From Pyrobaculum sp. 3827-6 (GTDB lineage: Archaea > Thermoproteota > Thermoprotei > Thermoproteales > Thermoproteaceae): 64,000 nucleotides of DNA. The stretch is from positions 1,136,547-1,200,546 of the forward strand of contig NZ_JAOTQN010000001.1 of NCBI RefSeq assembly GCF_025641885.1, in the 5' to 3' direction. The position numbers and the translations under genes are program-made. The notes under the pieces are model-generated. The model was not told where the DNA came from, made no database searches, and saw only the letters and a list, made by a program, of their open reading frames with translations. Shown one piece after another: positions 35,948-44,830 of this stretch. Within the stretch, counting starts at the first letter, position 1. Every line of letters begins with the position of its first letter.

Positions 35948-36211
35948 CTAGGCGCCCGGCGGCTCCCTCCTAGGCCTGCGGCGCCTCATCTCCAGTATCT
36001 GAAGATACGTCTCGCGGAAGATGGGATCCTCAAGCCTCCTCCAGACATATCTATAGAAGCTGTTTATGAAGTCTACGTAGGAGCGCCAGTAATCAGGGTC
36101 GTTTCTCGCGGCGAGCTCAGCGAAGTACGCCACAACCTTCAAGTTGTGCTTTAGGTTCCGCCTCCGCTCTCTCTCAAGCTCCTCAGCGACACCCCCATAC
36201 GCCTCGCCCAC
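35948..36211 (-). CDS. small helical partner of a nucleotidyltransferase
   Basis: 87 residues: VAEELERERRRNLKHNLKVV, AYFAELAARNDPDYWRSYVD, then basic FRETYLQILEMRRRRPRR. Its start overlaps the preceding nucleotidyltransferase gene by 61 bases, so the two are surely co-translated. No family recognised; resembles short antitoxin- or toxin-like partners. Confidence 0.6.
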   Translation of the reverse strand: MGEAYGGVAEELERERRRNLKHNLKVVAYFAELAARNDPDYWRSYVDFINSFYRYVWRRLEDPIFRETYLQILEMRRRRPRREPPGA

Positions 36212-36717
36212 GCCTCAAGCGACTCCTCACTTAATAAACCCTTCGCCTTCCCAAATCTGTAGATGTAAACCGCGTCCTCGATATCTTTGTCAGATCCCAG
36301 CCAGAGCTTGTAGGCAATTTGAAGCTCCAGAGGCGATATGTAAAACACAGCCCCGCCAACCCGCGCCTCCACTCTATTCTCCAGGGCGTACCGCTGGTAG
36401 AAGCTACGCGGCGGCTTAACTTCGAAATTCGGCAAAAGCCGCGGAGGCTTATAAAACCTCACCGAAGCCTCTCTAAACTCTGCGTCTATATACGCCGGGA
36501 TCGAAAGCGGCTTAAAACCGCACCTCTCCACACGCGCCGCAACCTCCGATCCGGATCGCGCCTCCACTATTACATCAACATCGTCAGTCGACCGGGCACG
36601 CCCTAAGAGAATAGCCACGTACCCCGACACTATGACGTACCTGACCCCCAGACAGTTTACAAACTCCGCCACGAGACTGTCAAGCTCGTCGAGCTCTCTA
36701 TCCAGCTCAATCATCAC
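36151..36717 (-). CDS. nucleotidyltransferase-fold protein
   Basis: 188 residues. Core motif YVIVSGYVAILLGRARSTDD followed by VDVIVE: SGYVA helix turn then acidic DDVDV, the AbiEii/DUF6036-like pattern. C-terminal helices SPLELQIAYKLWLGSDKDIE fit the same group, where Lys residues contact substrate. Pairs with the 87-residue gene that overlaps its end. Confidence 0.75.
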   Translation of the reverse strand: MMIELDRELDELDSLVAEFVNCLGVRYVIVSGYVAILLGRARSTDDVDVIVEARSGSEVAARVERCGFKPLSIPAYIDAEFREASVRFYKPPRLLPNFEVKPPRSFYQRYALENRVEARVGGAVFYISPLELQIAYKLWLGSDKDIEDAVYIYRFGKAKGLLSEESLEAWARRMGVSLRSLRESGGGT

Positions 36718-36766
36718 AGGCGTGTGTAGGGGGAGAAATTTATCTGTAGTATGAATCTGCCCCCGT

Positions 36767-37600
36767 GTGTACGCTCTACGGGAGGGATACCACGGCCTTT
36801 TCCTCCGCCCAATCGCGGAGCAACTGGGTTGCAGACTTGTGCAGATGGACTACCTGTCTCTCTACAAGCGGTACAGAGAGGGCGCCCCCGGCATCTACTA
36901 TATTGAAGACGTGTGGTACATCCACGGGAGAGCCCCAAGGCCCCGGCACCAGACGCCTCCTGCGCTGGCGGGGCTGGTGGGCAGGCTGTGGCCTGTGCTG
37001 GGGAACGTCCAGGTGTTCTACACAGACGGCACGGCGAACTACGTCTCAGAGGCGCCGTGTGGACGAGCTGGCTTGCTGGCCAAGAGAGGAGAGCCCCTCG
37101 TCACAGACCTATTGCTCCCCCTCTACCTCGAGCTGGGCGGCGCCGCTAAGGCCCTCCAGTATGCAAAACGATTGTACAAATGCGGCCTCCCGGAGTCGCT
37201 TGCCCAGCTGGCCGAGGGCATACGCTCCGGCGTGTACAGGGCGGCCTACTTCTGGCTGGGGTGGGCCCCCGACGTCAAGGCCAGGCCGAACCCGGTGCTG
37301 GGGAGGGCCGTCGCCGGCTTCTGGGGGCTAACAGCCGTCGGCGTGGTGGCGGACTTCCCCGACTCCTATGCCTACCCCCCGCCCTATCTAGACGTGGACT
37401 GGGGGCCCTACCGCCACAACAGACACCTCGTCGAGTCCGCATACCCCCTCCGCGGCCCCCAGTGGATGAGTTACGTTGAGGCGGCGCACCCAGTGGTCGA
37501 GGCGTATCTAACCGGCGCCATATCGCTGGAGAAGGCGGCGGAGCGCCTAGAGGCGGGCTTGGCCGGCGCGCTGAATTATGAGGGGCAGGGCATACATTAA
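36767..37600 (+). CDS. unrecognised 277-residue protein upstream of trpE
   Basis: GTG 36767 lies 26 bases after TATA-like aaatttatct. The protein is soluble, rich in Tyr, Pro and Gly: GIYYIEDVWYIHGRAPRP, LGNVQVFYTDGTANYVSE, AYFWLGWAPDVKARPNPVLG, PPYLDVDWGPYRHNRHLVES. No fold identified. It overlaps the TrpE-like gene by 23 bases, so a role in aromatic or chorismate metabolism is possible by context only. Confidence 0.65.
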   Translation: MYALREGYHGLFLRPIAEQLGCRLVQMDYLSLYKRYREGAPGIYYIEDVWYIHGRAPRPRHQTPPALAGLVGRLWPVLGNVQVFYTDGTANYVSEAPCGRAGLLAKRGEPLVTDLLLPLYLELGGAAKALQYAKRLYKCGLPESLAQLAEGIRSGVYRAAYFWLGWAPDVKARPNPVLGRAVAGFWGLTAVGVVADFPDSYAYPPPYLDVDWGPYRHNRHLVESAYPLRGPQWMSYVEAAHPVVEAYLTGAISLEKAAERLEAGLAGALNYEGQGIH

Positions 37601-38627
37601 GACGCCGCTCCTCGAGCTGTACATCGAGGGAGAAGTCGAGACAGACATCAGCCGGGTGGAGAAGGTCAGATCACCGGCGGTTGGGCTGTTCGCCTTCCAC
37701 GCCGTGTCCCACTTCGACGGCGTCGAGGCTAGGCGGCGCGAGGGGTGGCCAGCCGCCGTCTTCATAGTGGGGCGCCCCACGACGCCTACACTACACAGCG
37801 GCGACGTGGCGCTGAAGGAGGAGGACGGAGTGGACTGTGAGGAGTACCGACGCGCCTTCGCCGAGGCGAAAGCCGCCCTGGAGAGGGGGGAGCTCTTCCA
37901 GCTAGTCTTGGCGAGGCACCGGAGGTTCGCCGGCGCCGCGTCCCCCGACGCCGTGCTGAAGCGGCTCGCCCGCCACATGGAGGGGAAGTACTACTTCTTC
38001 ATTCAGTTCGGCGACTTCTGGGTCGCCGGGGTTTCCCCCGAGACCCTTCTGACGTCGATGGGAGGCTGGGCGGTGAGCGGGCCAATCGGCGGGACCAGGC
38101 CCAGGGGGCGCGACGCCGCGGAGGACGCGGAGCTGGAGAAGGAGCTGGTGGAGAGCGTCAAGGAGAGGGCCGAGCACCTGATGCTCGTGGACTCGGTTAG
38201 AAACGACATGGGTAGGGTATGCCGGTGGGGGACAGTGGCGGCGGACAGAGTCGCCGTCGTGGAGAAGTACAACTACGTCCAGCACCTGGTGTCGTACGTA
38301 GAGTGCCGCTTGGACAAGTCCGCCACCCCCCTCAAGGCGGTCCAGGCGCTGAACCCGACGACCACAGTCACCGGAGTCCCCAAGCCGAGGGCCATCGAGT
38401 ACATAAACAAGCTGGAGAGGGAACCCAGAGGCCCCTTCACCGGGTCTATAGGCGCCGTATGGCCGGGAGGCGCCGACTTCGCCGTAGTCATCAGATCTCT
38501 CTACGGCGAGGGAGAGGCGGTGTATGCATGGGCCGGGGCAGGCATAGTCGCAGACTCGCGGCCAGACGCCGAGTGCCGGGAGACCGAGGTAAAAATGGCC
38601 CCCATACTACGTGCAGTACAAACTTAA
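37578..38627 (+). CDS. trpE: anthranilate synthase component I-like chorismate enzyme
   Basis: 349 residues. C-terminal chorismate-binding domain is complete: FQLVLARHRRF, KYYFFIQFGDFWVAGVSPET, GPIGGTRPRG, LMLVDSVRNDMGRVC, LNPTTTVTGVPKPRAIEYI, GPFTGSIGAVWPGGADFAVV and AWAGAGIVADSRPDAECRET. Shorter at the N-terminus than typical TrpE (about 420-500). An LLE motif of the tryptophan feedback site may be TPLLELYIEG at residues 9-18. No trpG neighbour, so PabB or MenF-like use cannot be excluded, but TrpE is most likely. Confidence 0.8.
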   Translation: MRGRAYIKTPLLELYIEGEVETDISRVEKVRSPAVGLFAFHAVSHFDGVEARRREGWPAAVFIVGRPTTPTLHSGDVALKEEDGVDCEEYRRAFAEAKAALERGELFQLVLARHRRFAGAASPDAVLKRLARHMEGKYYFFIQFGDFWVAGVSPETLLTSMGGWAVSGPIGGTRPRGRDAAEDAELEKELVESVKERAEHLMLVDSVRNDMGRVCRWGTVAADRVAVVEKYNYVQHLVSYVECRLDKSATPLKAVQALNPTTTVTGVPKPRAIEYINKLEREPRGPFTGSIGAVWPGGADFAVVIRSLYGEGEAVYAWAGAGIVADSRPDAECRETEVKMAPILRAVQT

Positions 38628-38645
38628 ATTTCCACATTCAGCGGT

Positions 38646-38915
38646 TTGGTGTGGTTTTCAAATACACTTGGGGTTACGTATAGCAACGGTCCGGCCGCTG
38701 CGCCGCCAGCCGTCAAGGCTTACTACGACATGAGAGCTGAGGTGGTAGCCGTGAGAATTAGAGAAGGGGAGCCGAAATACGTCGCGGTGGGCCGCGGGAA
38801 TTTCGTCATATACGGCGACGACCGCGGCGTCTGGGCCGTGGAGCTGGAGGTCAAGGAGTGGGAGGGCGTTGATGCAGTTGATAAGTTGAAAAAAGCTGGG
38901 GTAGAGCTGTGGTAA
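38646..38915 (+). CDS. unrecognised small protein, 89 residues
   Basis: TTG 38646 or, more likely, GTG 38649, near a TATA-like cttaaattt. Product has two beta-rich stretches: MRAEVVAVRIREGEPKYVAV and GRGNFVIYGDDRGVWAVELE. Its stop overlaps the start of the next gene, forming a three-gene string of small orphans (38646-39573). Confidence 0.5.
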   Translation: MVWFSNTLGVTYSNGPAAAPPAVKAYYDMRAEVVAVRIREGEPKYVAVGRGNFVIYGDDRGVWAVELEVKEWEGVDAVDKLKKAGVELW

Positions 38916-39292
38916 CCCAGCTAACAGCTAACCTCCTCAAGAGCGAACCTGGGGAAATAGTTGTTGAAGACAGCATCATAGTCACATACAGAATCGTAGA
39001 TGTAAAAGTTGTCAAAGTAGTCGAGGGATACCACGTCGCAGTTGGCATAAGCATATCGGCGCGCTACATCAAGCCGCCCACCGCACCAGCTGGGATATGT
39101 GCAACGGGCACCCCATACAGACCGGCCTCTTTTCGCACAGTTAAACCAGCGGAGGCGGTCATAAACGCCGGCGGCAGAGAGATCGAAATCTACACAGAGC
39201 CCCTCGCAGTCCTCATAGCTGAGGGATACGTGACTCCAGAAGGCGAGCCATGTGTAGCAATCCAGACAGTGACAGGTTGGACTGTGAAGTAG
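38909..39292 (+). CDS. unrecognised protein, 127 residues
   Basis: GTG 38909. Beta-rich: GEIVVEDSIIVTYRIVDVKV, EGYHVAVGISISARYIKPPT; two Cys (GICATGTP and EPCVAI). No signal peptide and no known motif. Overlaps the genes on both sides (7 and 43 bases), which supports a real operon. Confidence 0.5.
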   Translation: MVTQLTANLLKSEPGEIVVEDSIIVTYRIVDVKVVKVVEGYHVAVGISISARYIKPPTAPAGICATGTPYRPASFRTVKPAEAVINAGGREIEIYTEPLAVLIAEGYVTPEGEPCVAIQTVTGWTVK

Positions 39293-39573
39293 ACCTCACA
39301 CCACATGCAAAGCACAACAGATACGAAATAGCGAGGTATATAGGCATAGAGGCGGTTGAAGTCATTATGAAAAACATCCACAGAGTTCATGCCGCGGGAA
39401 CTCCAGAGGAGGTGCCCGCCAAGTGGCGCGCCGCTGAGATAGAAAGAAGAAAGACAGTTGTAAAATACCGCTGTAAAACACTACGCGTAGTAACAGCCAA
39501 GACGCCGAGGTGCCTCCTAGTAATAACAATACACCCCTACCCCGGCGGGTTGCCGGACATTCAGCCGGAGTGA
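39250..39573 (+). CDS. unrecognised protein, 107 residues
   Basis: ATG 39250. Contains HAKHNRYEIARYIGIEAVEV and RRKTVVKYRCKTLRVVTAKT, then PRCLLVITIHPYPGG. A short alpha/beta fold is suggested. Ends 18 bases from the convergent DUF3800 gene. Confidence 0.5.
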   Translation: MCSNPDSDRLDCEVDLTPHAKHNRYEIARYIGIEAVEVIMKNIHRVHAAGTPEEVPAKWRAAEIERRKTVVKYRCKTLRVVTAKTPRCLLVITIHPYPGGLPDIQPE

Positions 39574-39591
39574 ACGCCGGCGGTGAGCAAC

Positions 39592-40053
39592 CTACCGACA
39601 GCCCCGCGACCTCGCGTAGCCAGCCACGACGTCGGCCAGCTGGAGCCCCGGCACCCGCCTAGAATCCCTCTCGATAACCCGGGCCCCGACCCTCGGCCTC
39701 CGGGGCAGAAGCTGGTTGTCGAGCACCACCAACACGGCGCCCCTCGACAGCTCTGCCACAGCCTCCTCGACGTCGCCATGCGACGTGAAGTGCACCACCC
39801 TGAACCTCACCTCGGCCACCTCGGAGATAAGCCTCACAACTGCCTCCACGTCGGCCCTGCGCCGGACGTCGCTGTACTTAACCTCGCCCCCCACCCTCGC
39901 CATCCGGCGGATACGCTCAAGGACGTGCCTCCCCAGCTCCATATACGGCACCCCGTACCTCGCCTCGAAAGCCACAGCCCCAACCGCCACGCAGTTACAG
40001 AAAGACTTCACCCCACTCTCGTCGACAAACACAATCACAAAGAATATATACAC
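39592..40053 (-). CDS. DUF3800-type RNase H-like protein
   Basis: 153 residues in the longest version; likely start is GTG 40038 or 40032. Motif VFVDESG at the N-terminus (first acid), VLVVLDNQLLP in the middle, and ERDSRRVPGLQLADVVAGYA at the C-terminus, the pattern of DUF3800 proteins with an RNase H-like fold found near mobile or defence genes. TATA box tgtatatattc upstream. The metal-binding acids DE, D and D are present, so it may be an active nuclease. Confidence 0.7.
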   Translation of the reverse strand: MYIFFVIVFVDESGVKSFCNCVAVGAVAFEARYGVPYMELGRHVLERIRRMARVGGEVKYSDVRRRADVEAVVRLISEVAEVRFRVVHFTSHGDVEEAVAELSRGAVLVVLDNQLLPRRPRVGARVIERDSRRVPGLQLADVVAGYARSRGCR

Positions 40054-40125
40054 CCACCTTTAAACTAAGTGGTGGGGGGGCGGACATGTCCCCCCAGGCA
40101 GGGGAGGGAATCCGCCCCCGAGGCC

Positions 40126-40350
40126 TCACGCACCTACCCTCACCAACAGAAAAGACGCGTAGACGAGGACAAATACGAGGAAGCCAAAAACCGACAAGCC
40201 GTATATCAAATAGCCTACGAAAGACCCCCAATCAGCCCCCTCATACACCAGCCTCTCCACAAGCCACTCCCCCAGCCGCGAAGACAACCTAGACAAGAAG
40301 CGCCTCATTAGATACGACGCACCAGCGAGGGAGGCCCCAATCACCCCCAC
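40126..40350 (-). CDS. small membrane protein of the pilus locus, 74 residues
   Basis: Start overlaps the 3' end of the 1162-residue surface-protein gene by 10 bases. One or two hydrophobic segments (FVGYLIYGLSVFGFLVFVLV) after an amphipathic basic part (LMRRFLSRLSSRLGEWLVER). Probably helps to anchor or assemble the surface protein; inference from context only. Confidence 0.6.
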   Translation of the reverse strand: MGVIGASLAGASYLMRRFLSRLSSRLGEWLVERLVYEGADWGSFVGYLIYGLSVFGFLVFVLVYASFLLVRVGA

Positions 40351-43300
40351 GCCTCCAGCGTGTACAGCTTTATGGCTTCTCCGGCTCCGGCCTTTACGCC
40401 TATGTATGTGGGTGTAGTTGTGTATCTACAGCCGTATCTCGCCAGTATGTTGCCGTTGGCGTCTCTTATTATAACGTCGCCGAGGCCGCCCAGCGGCCTA
40501 AGCTCCACGTATCTGGCGGCTGGAAAGGCGCCAAGCGCGTACAGCGTAGAGCCGCACACCGCGCTGAAGCCAGAGGCCCCCCTATACACGCCAAAGACCA
40601 CGTTTAGAGCCGAGTCAAACACGGCGTATGTACCAACGCCGGTGAAGTTGGCGATGTAGGTAAGGGCGTTTGGAACAAGCGACGTGTAGCCCACGCCACC
40701 CGCCGTCGCCAGCAGATAGCTGTAAGACTGCCAGACGTAGCCCAGCGAGCTCCAGCCGGCAGGCGGAGGACACGCGCTGTACGTCACAGTCAAGTCATCC
40801 CAATACACCCAGAAGTCGTCTACGGTGCCGTCTTGGTAGCCGCTGGCGTCTACTGCGGCTAGGGCTATTTTCACCAATGCACCTGGCCCGTCTAGGGTGA
40901 TTGTGGTGGTGTTGAAGTTGGACACTCTATACGCGGCGAAGAGAGTAGAGTTAGTCACGGCGCAGTTTCCGGCTGTGTCTACGGTGCAGACAATAAGCGG
41001 GTTGCCCAACGCGTCTCTAAAGTACATGGAGACGATGACGCCAGCGCCCCCGGACGTATCTGGCGTGTAGTATACAACTTCTCTATCAACAACTCCATCA
41101 CCGTTTAAATCTATCCCTAGAGAGATGTAGTACACGTTATTCCTAACATCTTGAACATCTCTTTGGTACAAGACCTTAACTGAAATAGAGGTGCCCGCAA
41201 CTGGCAAGACGCTTCCAACCCAGCCAGCCACGTCGTAGATAAGCGCCGCCACGCCGTAGTCATCCACGGGACTTCCTGTGGAGTTTGAGGCATCAACCTC
41301 AAGCTGAAGAGAGGGGGGAGAAGTAGGTGAATACTGAGTGTTTATTGAAACTCCGGTGGAGCTCCAGCCATCGGCTATGACCGAGACATACGGGGCATTT
41401 GTAAAGTAGCTACTCTTGCATATAGTCATCTCGTCCCACCACACATCGGCGTCTGCCTTGCCGAAGGAAACCAAGGCAACTCCCACAATCCTACCGGTTG
41501 AGTAAATCGTGGCAAGCGAGAACTGCCTCCACTTATCGGCCTTGACGGTGAATGTACCGCCTATCAGAGTCTTGGTGTTGTATCCCAGGTAGGTGGATAC
41601 AGCCCTGTAGCTACCCCCTCTGGCGTAGTAGATCAGCTCTATGTCTGGGACGCCGTCGTTATTCACATCGATAAAAAAGCTGACCTGGTAGCTGTGGGCG
41701 TTATCAGGTTTTTTGTCGGGGTTTACATATATCGAGAAGGCGCCGGTGGACGGCACGTAGCCAAGCCACCTAGCCACGTCTATGTAAAACACCGCGTAGC
41801 CGCCGTCATTAGTAATATCTAGCTTTAGAGAGTAAGACCCAGCGTATTTCCTTTTAGTATCTAGATATACGGAGGCTTGGCTTACCACCGTCCGGTTGTA
41901 TGGCAAGCTCTTCTCAAAACCCCACGTCGTGCAACCGCTCACCGAGCCGTAACTAGAGTAGTCGTCGACTTTCTGAGAGACGCCGCAGGTAAATGACCAG
42001 CCGAGGAGCTTGGCCATTGGCAGGGCTGTGAAGATCAGCAAAGGATATGTACACTTTGCCGCGCCGAAAACCGTGGCGTTGGCGGTAGCCGACCATGTAG
42101 TGGAGGTCTTCATGTACCAAGCCAGCGCCGCGGGGAGAGGCGCCGGGGAGCCGCTCTCCTGGCTAGGAGACAGCTGGAGGCGGCCGCCGAGGTAGATCCC
42201 GTAATCGCCTTGACCAGCTTCCTCAGTCTTGTTGAGAGAAGCAGACCAGCCGCCTGAGGGCGTAGACAACACAGCCACATTGTACAACTCGGGCCAGCCC
42301 GGCATCACCTTCATAAAGAGCGTGGTGACGTTGAACAGTAAAAAGGTGCTCAGAGCCCATACGAGCGGCGACAGACTCTTATTGAGATAGACGTAGACGG
42401 GGGGACAGACAGGCGGCGGAGGCGCTGTAGGGCGCCACCTCACCGTGAATAGGCTCTTTCTGTACTGGAGCTGGACGGCGCCGTACCCCGCGACGCTGTA
42501 CGAGGTGCTGTTGCCCCAGACTACGGTTAAGACGACCCAGTTGGGGGCGGCGAATGTTGTGGCCGTGCCCACCACGCCGCTGTACAACACCACGGTCTGC
42601 CCGCCGCCGGTGTACGCGGCGGTGATGGACACAGCGATGTTAGTCTCGTTGAACTTGCCGTTCACAGTGCAAGTATAGGTCCCGGCGTACAGAGCCCTTG
42701 TCTCGCCCGGGAGCAACACCAGCGAGCCGGAGCCCCCGCCCGGGGTACAGCTGAGAAGCGCCGTGTTGTAGACTAGGGAGAAGCTGTAGTTCACCGGGAC
42801 GTAGCCGGGGTTTGGATTAGAGAAGCGGAGATAGAGGTCGAAAGACACGGTCTGCCCCGTGGCGTTGACATAGGCCACTGTTCTATTCGACTCCGCCCAC
42901 GCCCTGATGGAGTTCGCCCTTACAACCACAGGCACGCTGTATATAACCCCGTCGCCCCCCAGCGCCCTATATTCGTAGATCCCCTCGCCGGCGGGGCATG
43001 GCACCGACCCGCCGTAGCTCCCGCCGCCCCAAACCGCGCCGTTTTTAAAAACTGCGTAGAACAGGAGAGCCGACGGGGAGGCCACGTTGCAGAGGCCGCC
43101 GCTGTATGTAAACGACGCCTGTCCCCACCTGTCTGCCACGGAGCCTACCACCAGCCTCGTAGTCGACAGCGCGGCGCCGCCGTAGGAAAGCGTCACCGTG
43201 GCGTTGACAAGCCTCGCGGAGGTGGCGAGGTATGTGTAGTCCATCACTCTACAGCTGGCCGCGCCTAGGTTAACCTCAAGCACCCCGTTCGGCGGCACGG

Positions 43301-43829
43301 TGAGGTATGACTGGCCAGGCGGGGGGGTACAAGACACGCCGGGGGGCGCGGCGAGAGAAATCGACAGGTTTGAGATGGGGATGTAGGCAGACCGGTTGCT
43401 GGCCATCCTGATGACTATAGGTATTGTGAAGGTGCCCCCCGGCCCCAAGTACGCCGCGGTAGAGATTCCGGCGACCAGCGGCGGGCCGATGTACACCCTA
43501 GCCGTCCCCACGGCGCCGTCGCTTCTAACCACCCGGTAGGTGTAGATCCCAGAGACGGCCGGCGGGCACCTCGGCGAGGTGCCGTTCCCCAGCACGTGGC
43601 CCGTGGCGTTTTGAACCACGTAGTAAATCCAGCCGCCCCCCACGCCGCACCCACCCGGCCCGTAGGCGAAGGACGCCTCGAAATCCCTCACGGCGCTGTT
43701 CTGCACCCGCTCAACCCCCTTCTGCGCCGCCGTCTGCAACATGTTGTAGAAGAAGAACACCGAGGCGAACAGTACCATCAAGGCGAGGACGAAGACGACG
43801 AACCCCGCCACGGTGGAGAGGCCCCTCAT
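40341..43829 (-). CDS. large pilin-like surface protein (adhesin candidate)
   Basis: 1162 residues from ATG 43829, which overlaps the stop of the preceding pilin-like gene (ATGA). Short basic start MRGLSTVAGFVVFVLALMVL is a class III/type IV prepilin-like leader and helix. The rest is beta-rich and has many N-glycosylation sequons: Ig/CARDB-like repeats (first 500 residues), then two jelly-roll-like domains with calcium-type loops DVNNDGVPDIEL and DLNGDGVVDREV, each ending in a Trp/Asp motif (ADVWWDEMTI, FWVYWDDLTV). Likely a tip adhesin or minor pilin. Lies convergent to the DUF3800 gene. Confidence 0.75.
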   Translation of the reverse strand: MRGLSTVAGFVVFVLALMVLFASVFFFYNMLQTAAQKGVERVQNSAVRDFEASFAYGPGGCGVGGGWIYYVVQNATGHVLGNGTSPRCPPAVSGIYTYRVVRSDGAVGTARVYIGPPLVAGISTAAYLGPGGTFTIPIVIRMASNRSAYIPISNLSISLAAPPGVSCTPPPGQSYLTVPPNGVLEVNLGAASCRVMDYTYLATSARLVNATVTLSYGGAALSTTRLVVGSVADRWGQASFTYSGGLCNVASPSALLFYAVFKNGAVWGGGSYGGSVPCPAGEGIYEYRALGGDGVIYSVPVVVRANSIRAWAESNRTVAYVNATGQTVSFDLYLRFSNPNPGYVPVNYSFSLVYNTALLSCTPGGGSGSLVLLPGETRALYAGTYTCTVNGKFNETNIAVSITAAYTGGGQTVVLYSGVVGTATTFAAPNWVVLTVVWGNSTSYSVAGYGAVQLQYRKSLFTVRWRPTAPPPPVCPPVYVYLNKSLSPLVWALSTFLLFNVTTLFMKVMPGWPELYNVAVLSTPSGGWSASLNKTEEAGQGDYGIYLGGRLQLSPSQESGSPAPLPAALAWYMKTSTTWSATANATVFGAAKCTYPLLIFTALPMAKLLGWSFTCGVSQKVDDYSSYGSVSGCTTWGFEKSLPYNRTVVSQASVYLDTKRKYAGSYSLKLDITNDGGYAVFYIDVARWLGYVPSTGAFSIYVNPDKKPDNAHSYQVSFFIDVNNDGVPDIELIYYARGGSYRAVSTYLGYNTKTLIGGTFTVKADKWRQFSLATIYSTGRIVGVALVSFGKADADVWWDEMTICKSSYFTNAPYVSVIADGWSSTGVSINTQYSPTSPPSLQLEVDASNSTGSPVDDYGVAALIYDVAGWVGSVLPVAGTSISVKVLYQRDVQDVRNNVYYISLGIDLNGDGVVDREVVYYTPDTSGGAGVIVSMYFRDALGNPLIVCTVDTAGNCAVTNSTLFAAYRVSNFNTTTITLDGPGALVKIALAAVDASGYQDGTVDDFWVYWDDLTVTYSACPPPAGWSSLGYVWQSYSYLLATAGGVGYTSLVPNALTYIANFTGVGTYAVFDSALNVVFGVYRGASGFSAVCGSTLYALGAFPAARYVELRPLGGLGDVIIRDANGNILARYGCRYTTTPTYIGVKAGAGEAIKLYTLEAWG

Positions 43830-44233
43830 GGCCCAGGCCACGACACCTCGGCCACCTCGCCCCGCGGCCCCGTCAGGCGGTATACAACGCCGACGCGGTA
43901 AGGAGCAGAGCTGTCGCAGAGAGCCACCGACTGAGGCGCAACCCGGCAACTCGACACAGACCACGGCCCCGCCACGGCACTCCCAGAGTATATGTACGCT
44001 TTGTCAAATATACAAGCAACGTTGCCTCTGTTGTATATGTAAAATCTAGCGACGCCGCTCACATTCCCCACATCAAAAACCCTAGCAACACACACATCGC
44101 CAGCCCCCTCAACAACCAAGCGGCTCTGTTGCTGAGTATACACATTAAAAAATATTGAAAAGAGTAGGGTCGACGCCGCCACTGTGATCACGAGAAGCAG
44201 GACGTTCACCACGACTTCCGAGACCCCACGCAT
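43826..44233 (-). CDS. pilin-like protein (class III signal peptide)
   Basis: 135 residues: MRGVSEVVVNVLLLVITVAA, a hydrophobic helix as in archaeal type IV pilins, then beta-rich sequence with four Cys (VCVARVF, VACIFDK, SSCRVAP, LCDSSAP). First gene of a minus-strand operon with the large surface protein and the 74-residue protein. A TATA-like region and AT-rich intergenic DNA separate it from the divergent pilin gene at 44370. Confidence 0.75.
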   Translation of the reverse strand: MRGVSEVVVNVLLLVITVAASTLLFSIFFNVYTQQQSRLVVEGAGDVCVARVFDVGNVSGVARFYIYNRGNVACIFDKAYIYSGSAVAGPWSVSSCRVAPQSVALCDSSAPYRVGVVYRLTGPRGEVAEVSWPGP

Positions 44234-44369
44234 GTAGACAAGTGAGCATCAGTAGAAATTTTTTATGGTGCACCCCGCAGAACGTAAGGTTTTTGTCTAA
44301 TATATATATAACCAGTATACAACAGGAGGCGCACCACAGAATATTTTAAACTGGAAGTACAGAGCTCAC

Positions 44370-44813
44370 ATGAAAACCAAAACCAAAGGTCTCGAACCAA
44401 TAGTCGCCGCGGTGTTGCTAATAGTGGTGGCGGTAATAGGAGCGGTGCTGGTATACCTCTGGTTCGCCGGATACGTCACAAAAGCCACATCCCAAGCCGA
44501 GCAGATGGCCGCCTCAGAAAAACTAAAAATCGAAGCCGCCTCCCTTCCAGCTACTACTGATCCAACTGCCACAGTATATGTAAGAAATCTTGGCGGGGTC
44601 CAGGTGCAAATCGTCACAGCCTACCTCTTCCCTGTAGGCTCATCGGCGCCTCTGTGCGATCCGGTGAACCCAGGCGTAACAATCAACCCAGGTGAGCTAA
44701 AAACCTTCGGCATAACGTTCTCCGGCTGTACAACGACATCCGGATATGACTACGTGATTAAACTAGTCACGGCTAAAGGCACTGAGATTGCCACTACGGT
44801 AACCGCCTCGTAA
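44370..44813 (+). CDS. archaeal type IV pilin
   Basis: 147 residues: KTKTKGLEPIVAAVLLIVVA is a class III leader (cleavage before LEPIV expected) and membrane helix, then ETVYVRN-like beta part (TATVYVRNLGG), Cys pair (LCDP, SGCTT) and VIKLVTAKGTEI tail. Assembled by the ATPase and membrane platform encoded downstream. Upstream TATA-like attttaaac. A T-rich terminator follows the stop, so the downstream genes may need another promoter. Confidence 0.85.
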   Translation: MKTKTKGLEPIVAAVLLIVVAVIGAVLVYLWFAGYVTKATSQAEQMAASEKLKIEAASLPATTDPTATVYVRNLGGVQVQIVTAYLFPVGSSAPLCDPVNPGVTINPGELKTFGITFSGCTTTSGYDYVIKLVTAKGTEIATTVTAS

Positions 44814-44817
44814 AAAC

Positions 44818-44830
44818 CTCCCCTTTTTTA
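44818..44830 (+). terminator. T-rich terminator after the pilin gene
   Basis: cctcccctttttta directly after the stop codon. It may end an abundant pilin transcript while allowing some read-through into the pilus-assembly genes. Confidence 0.45.
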
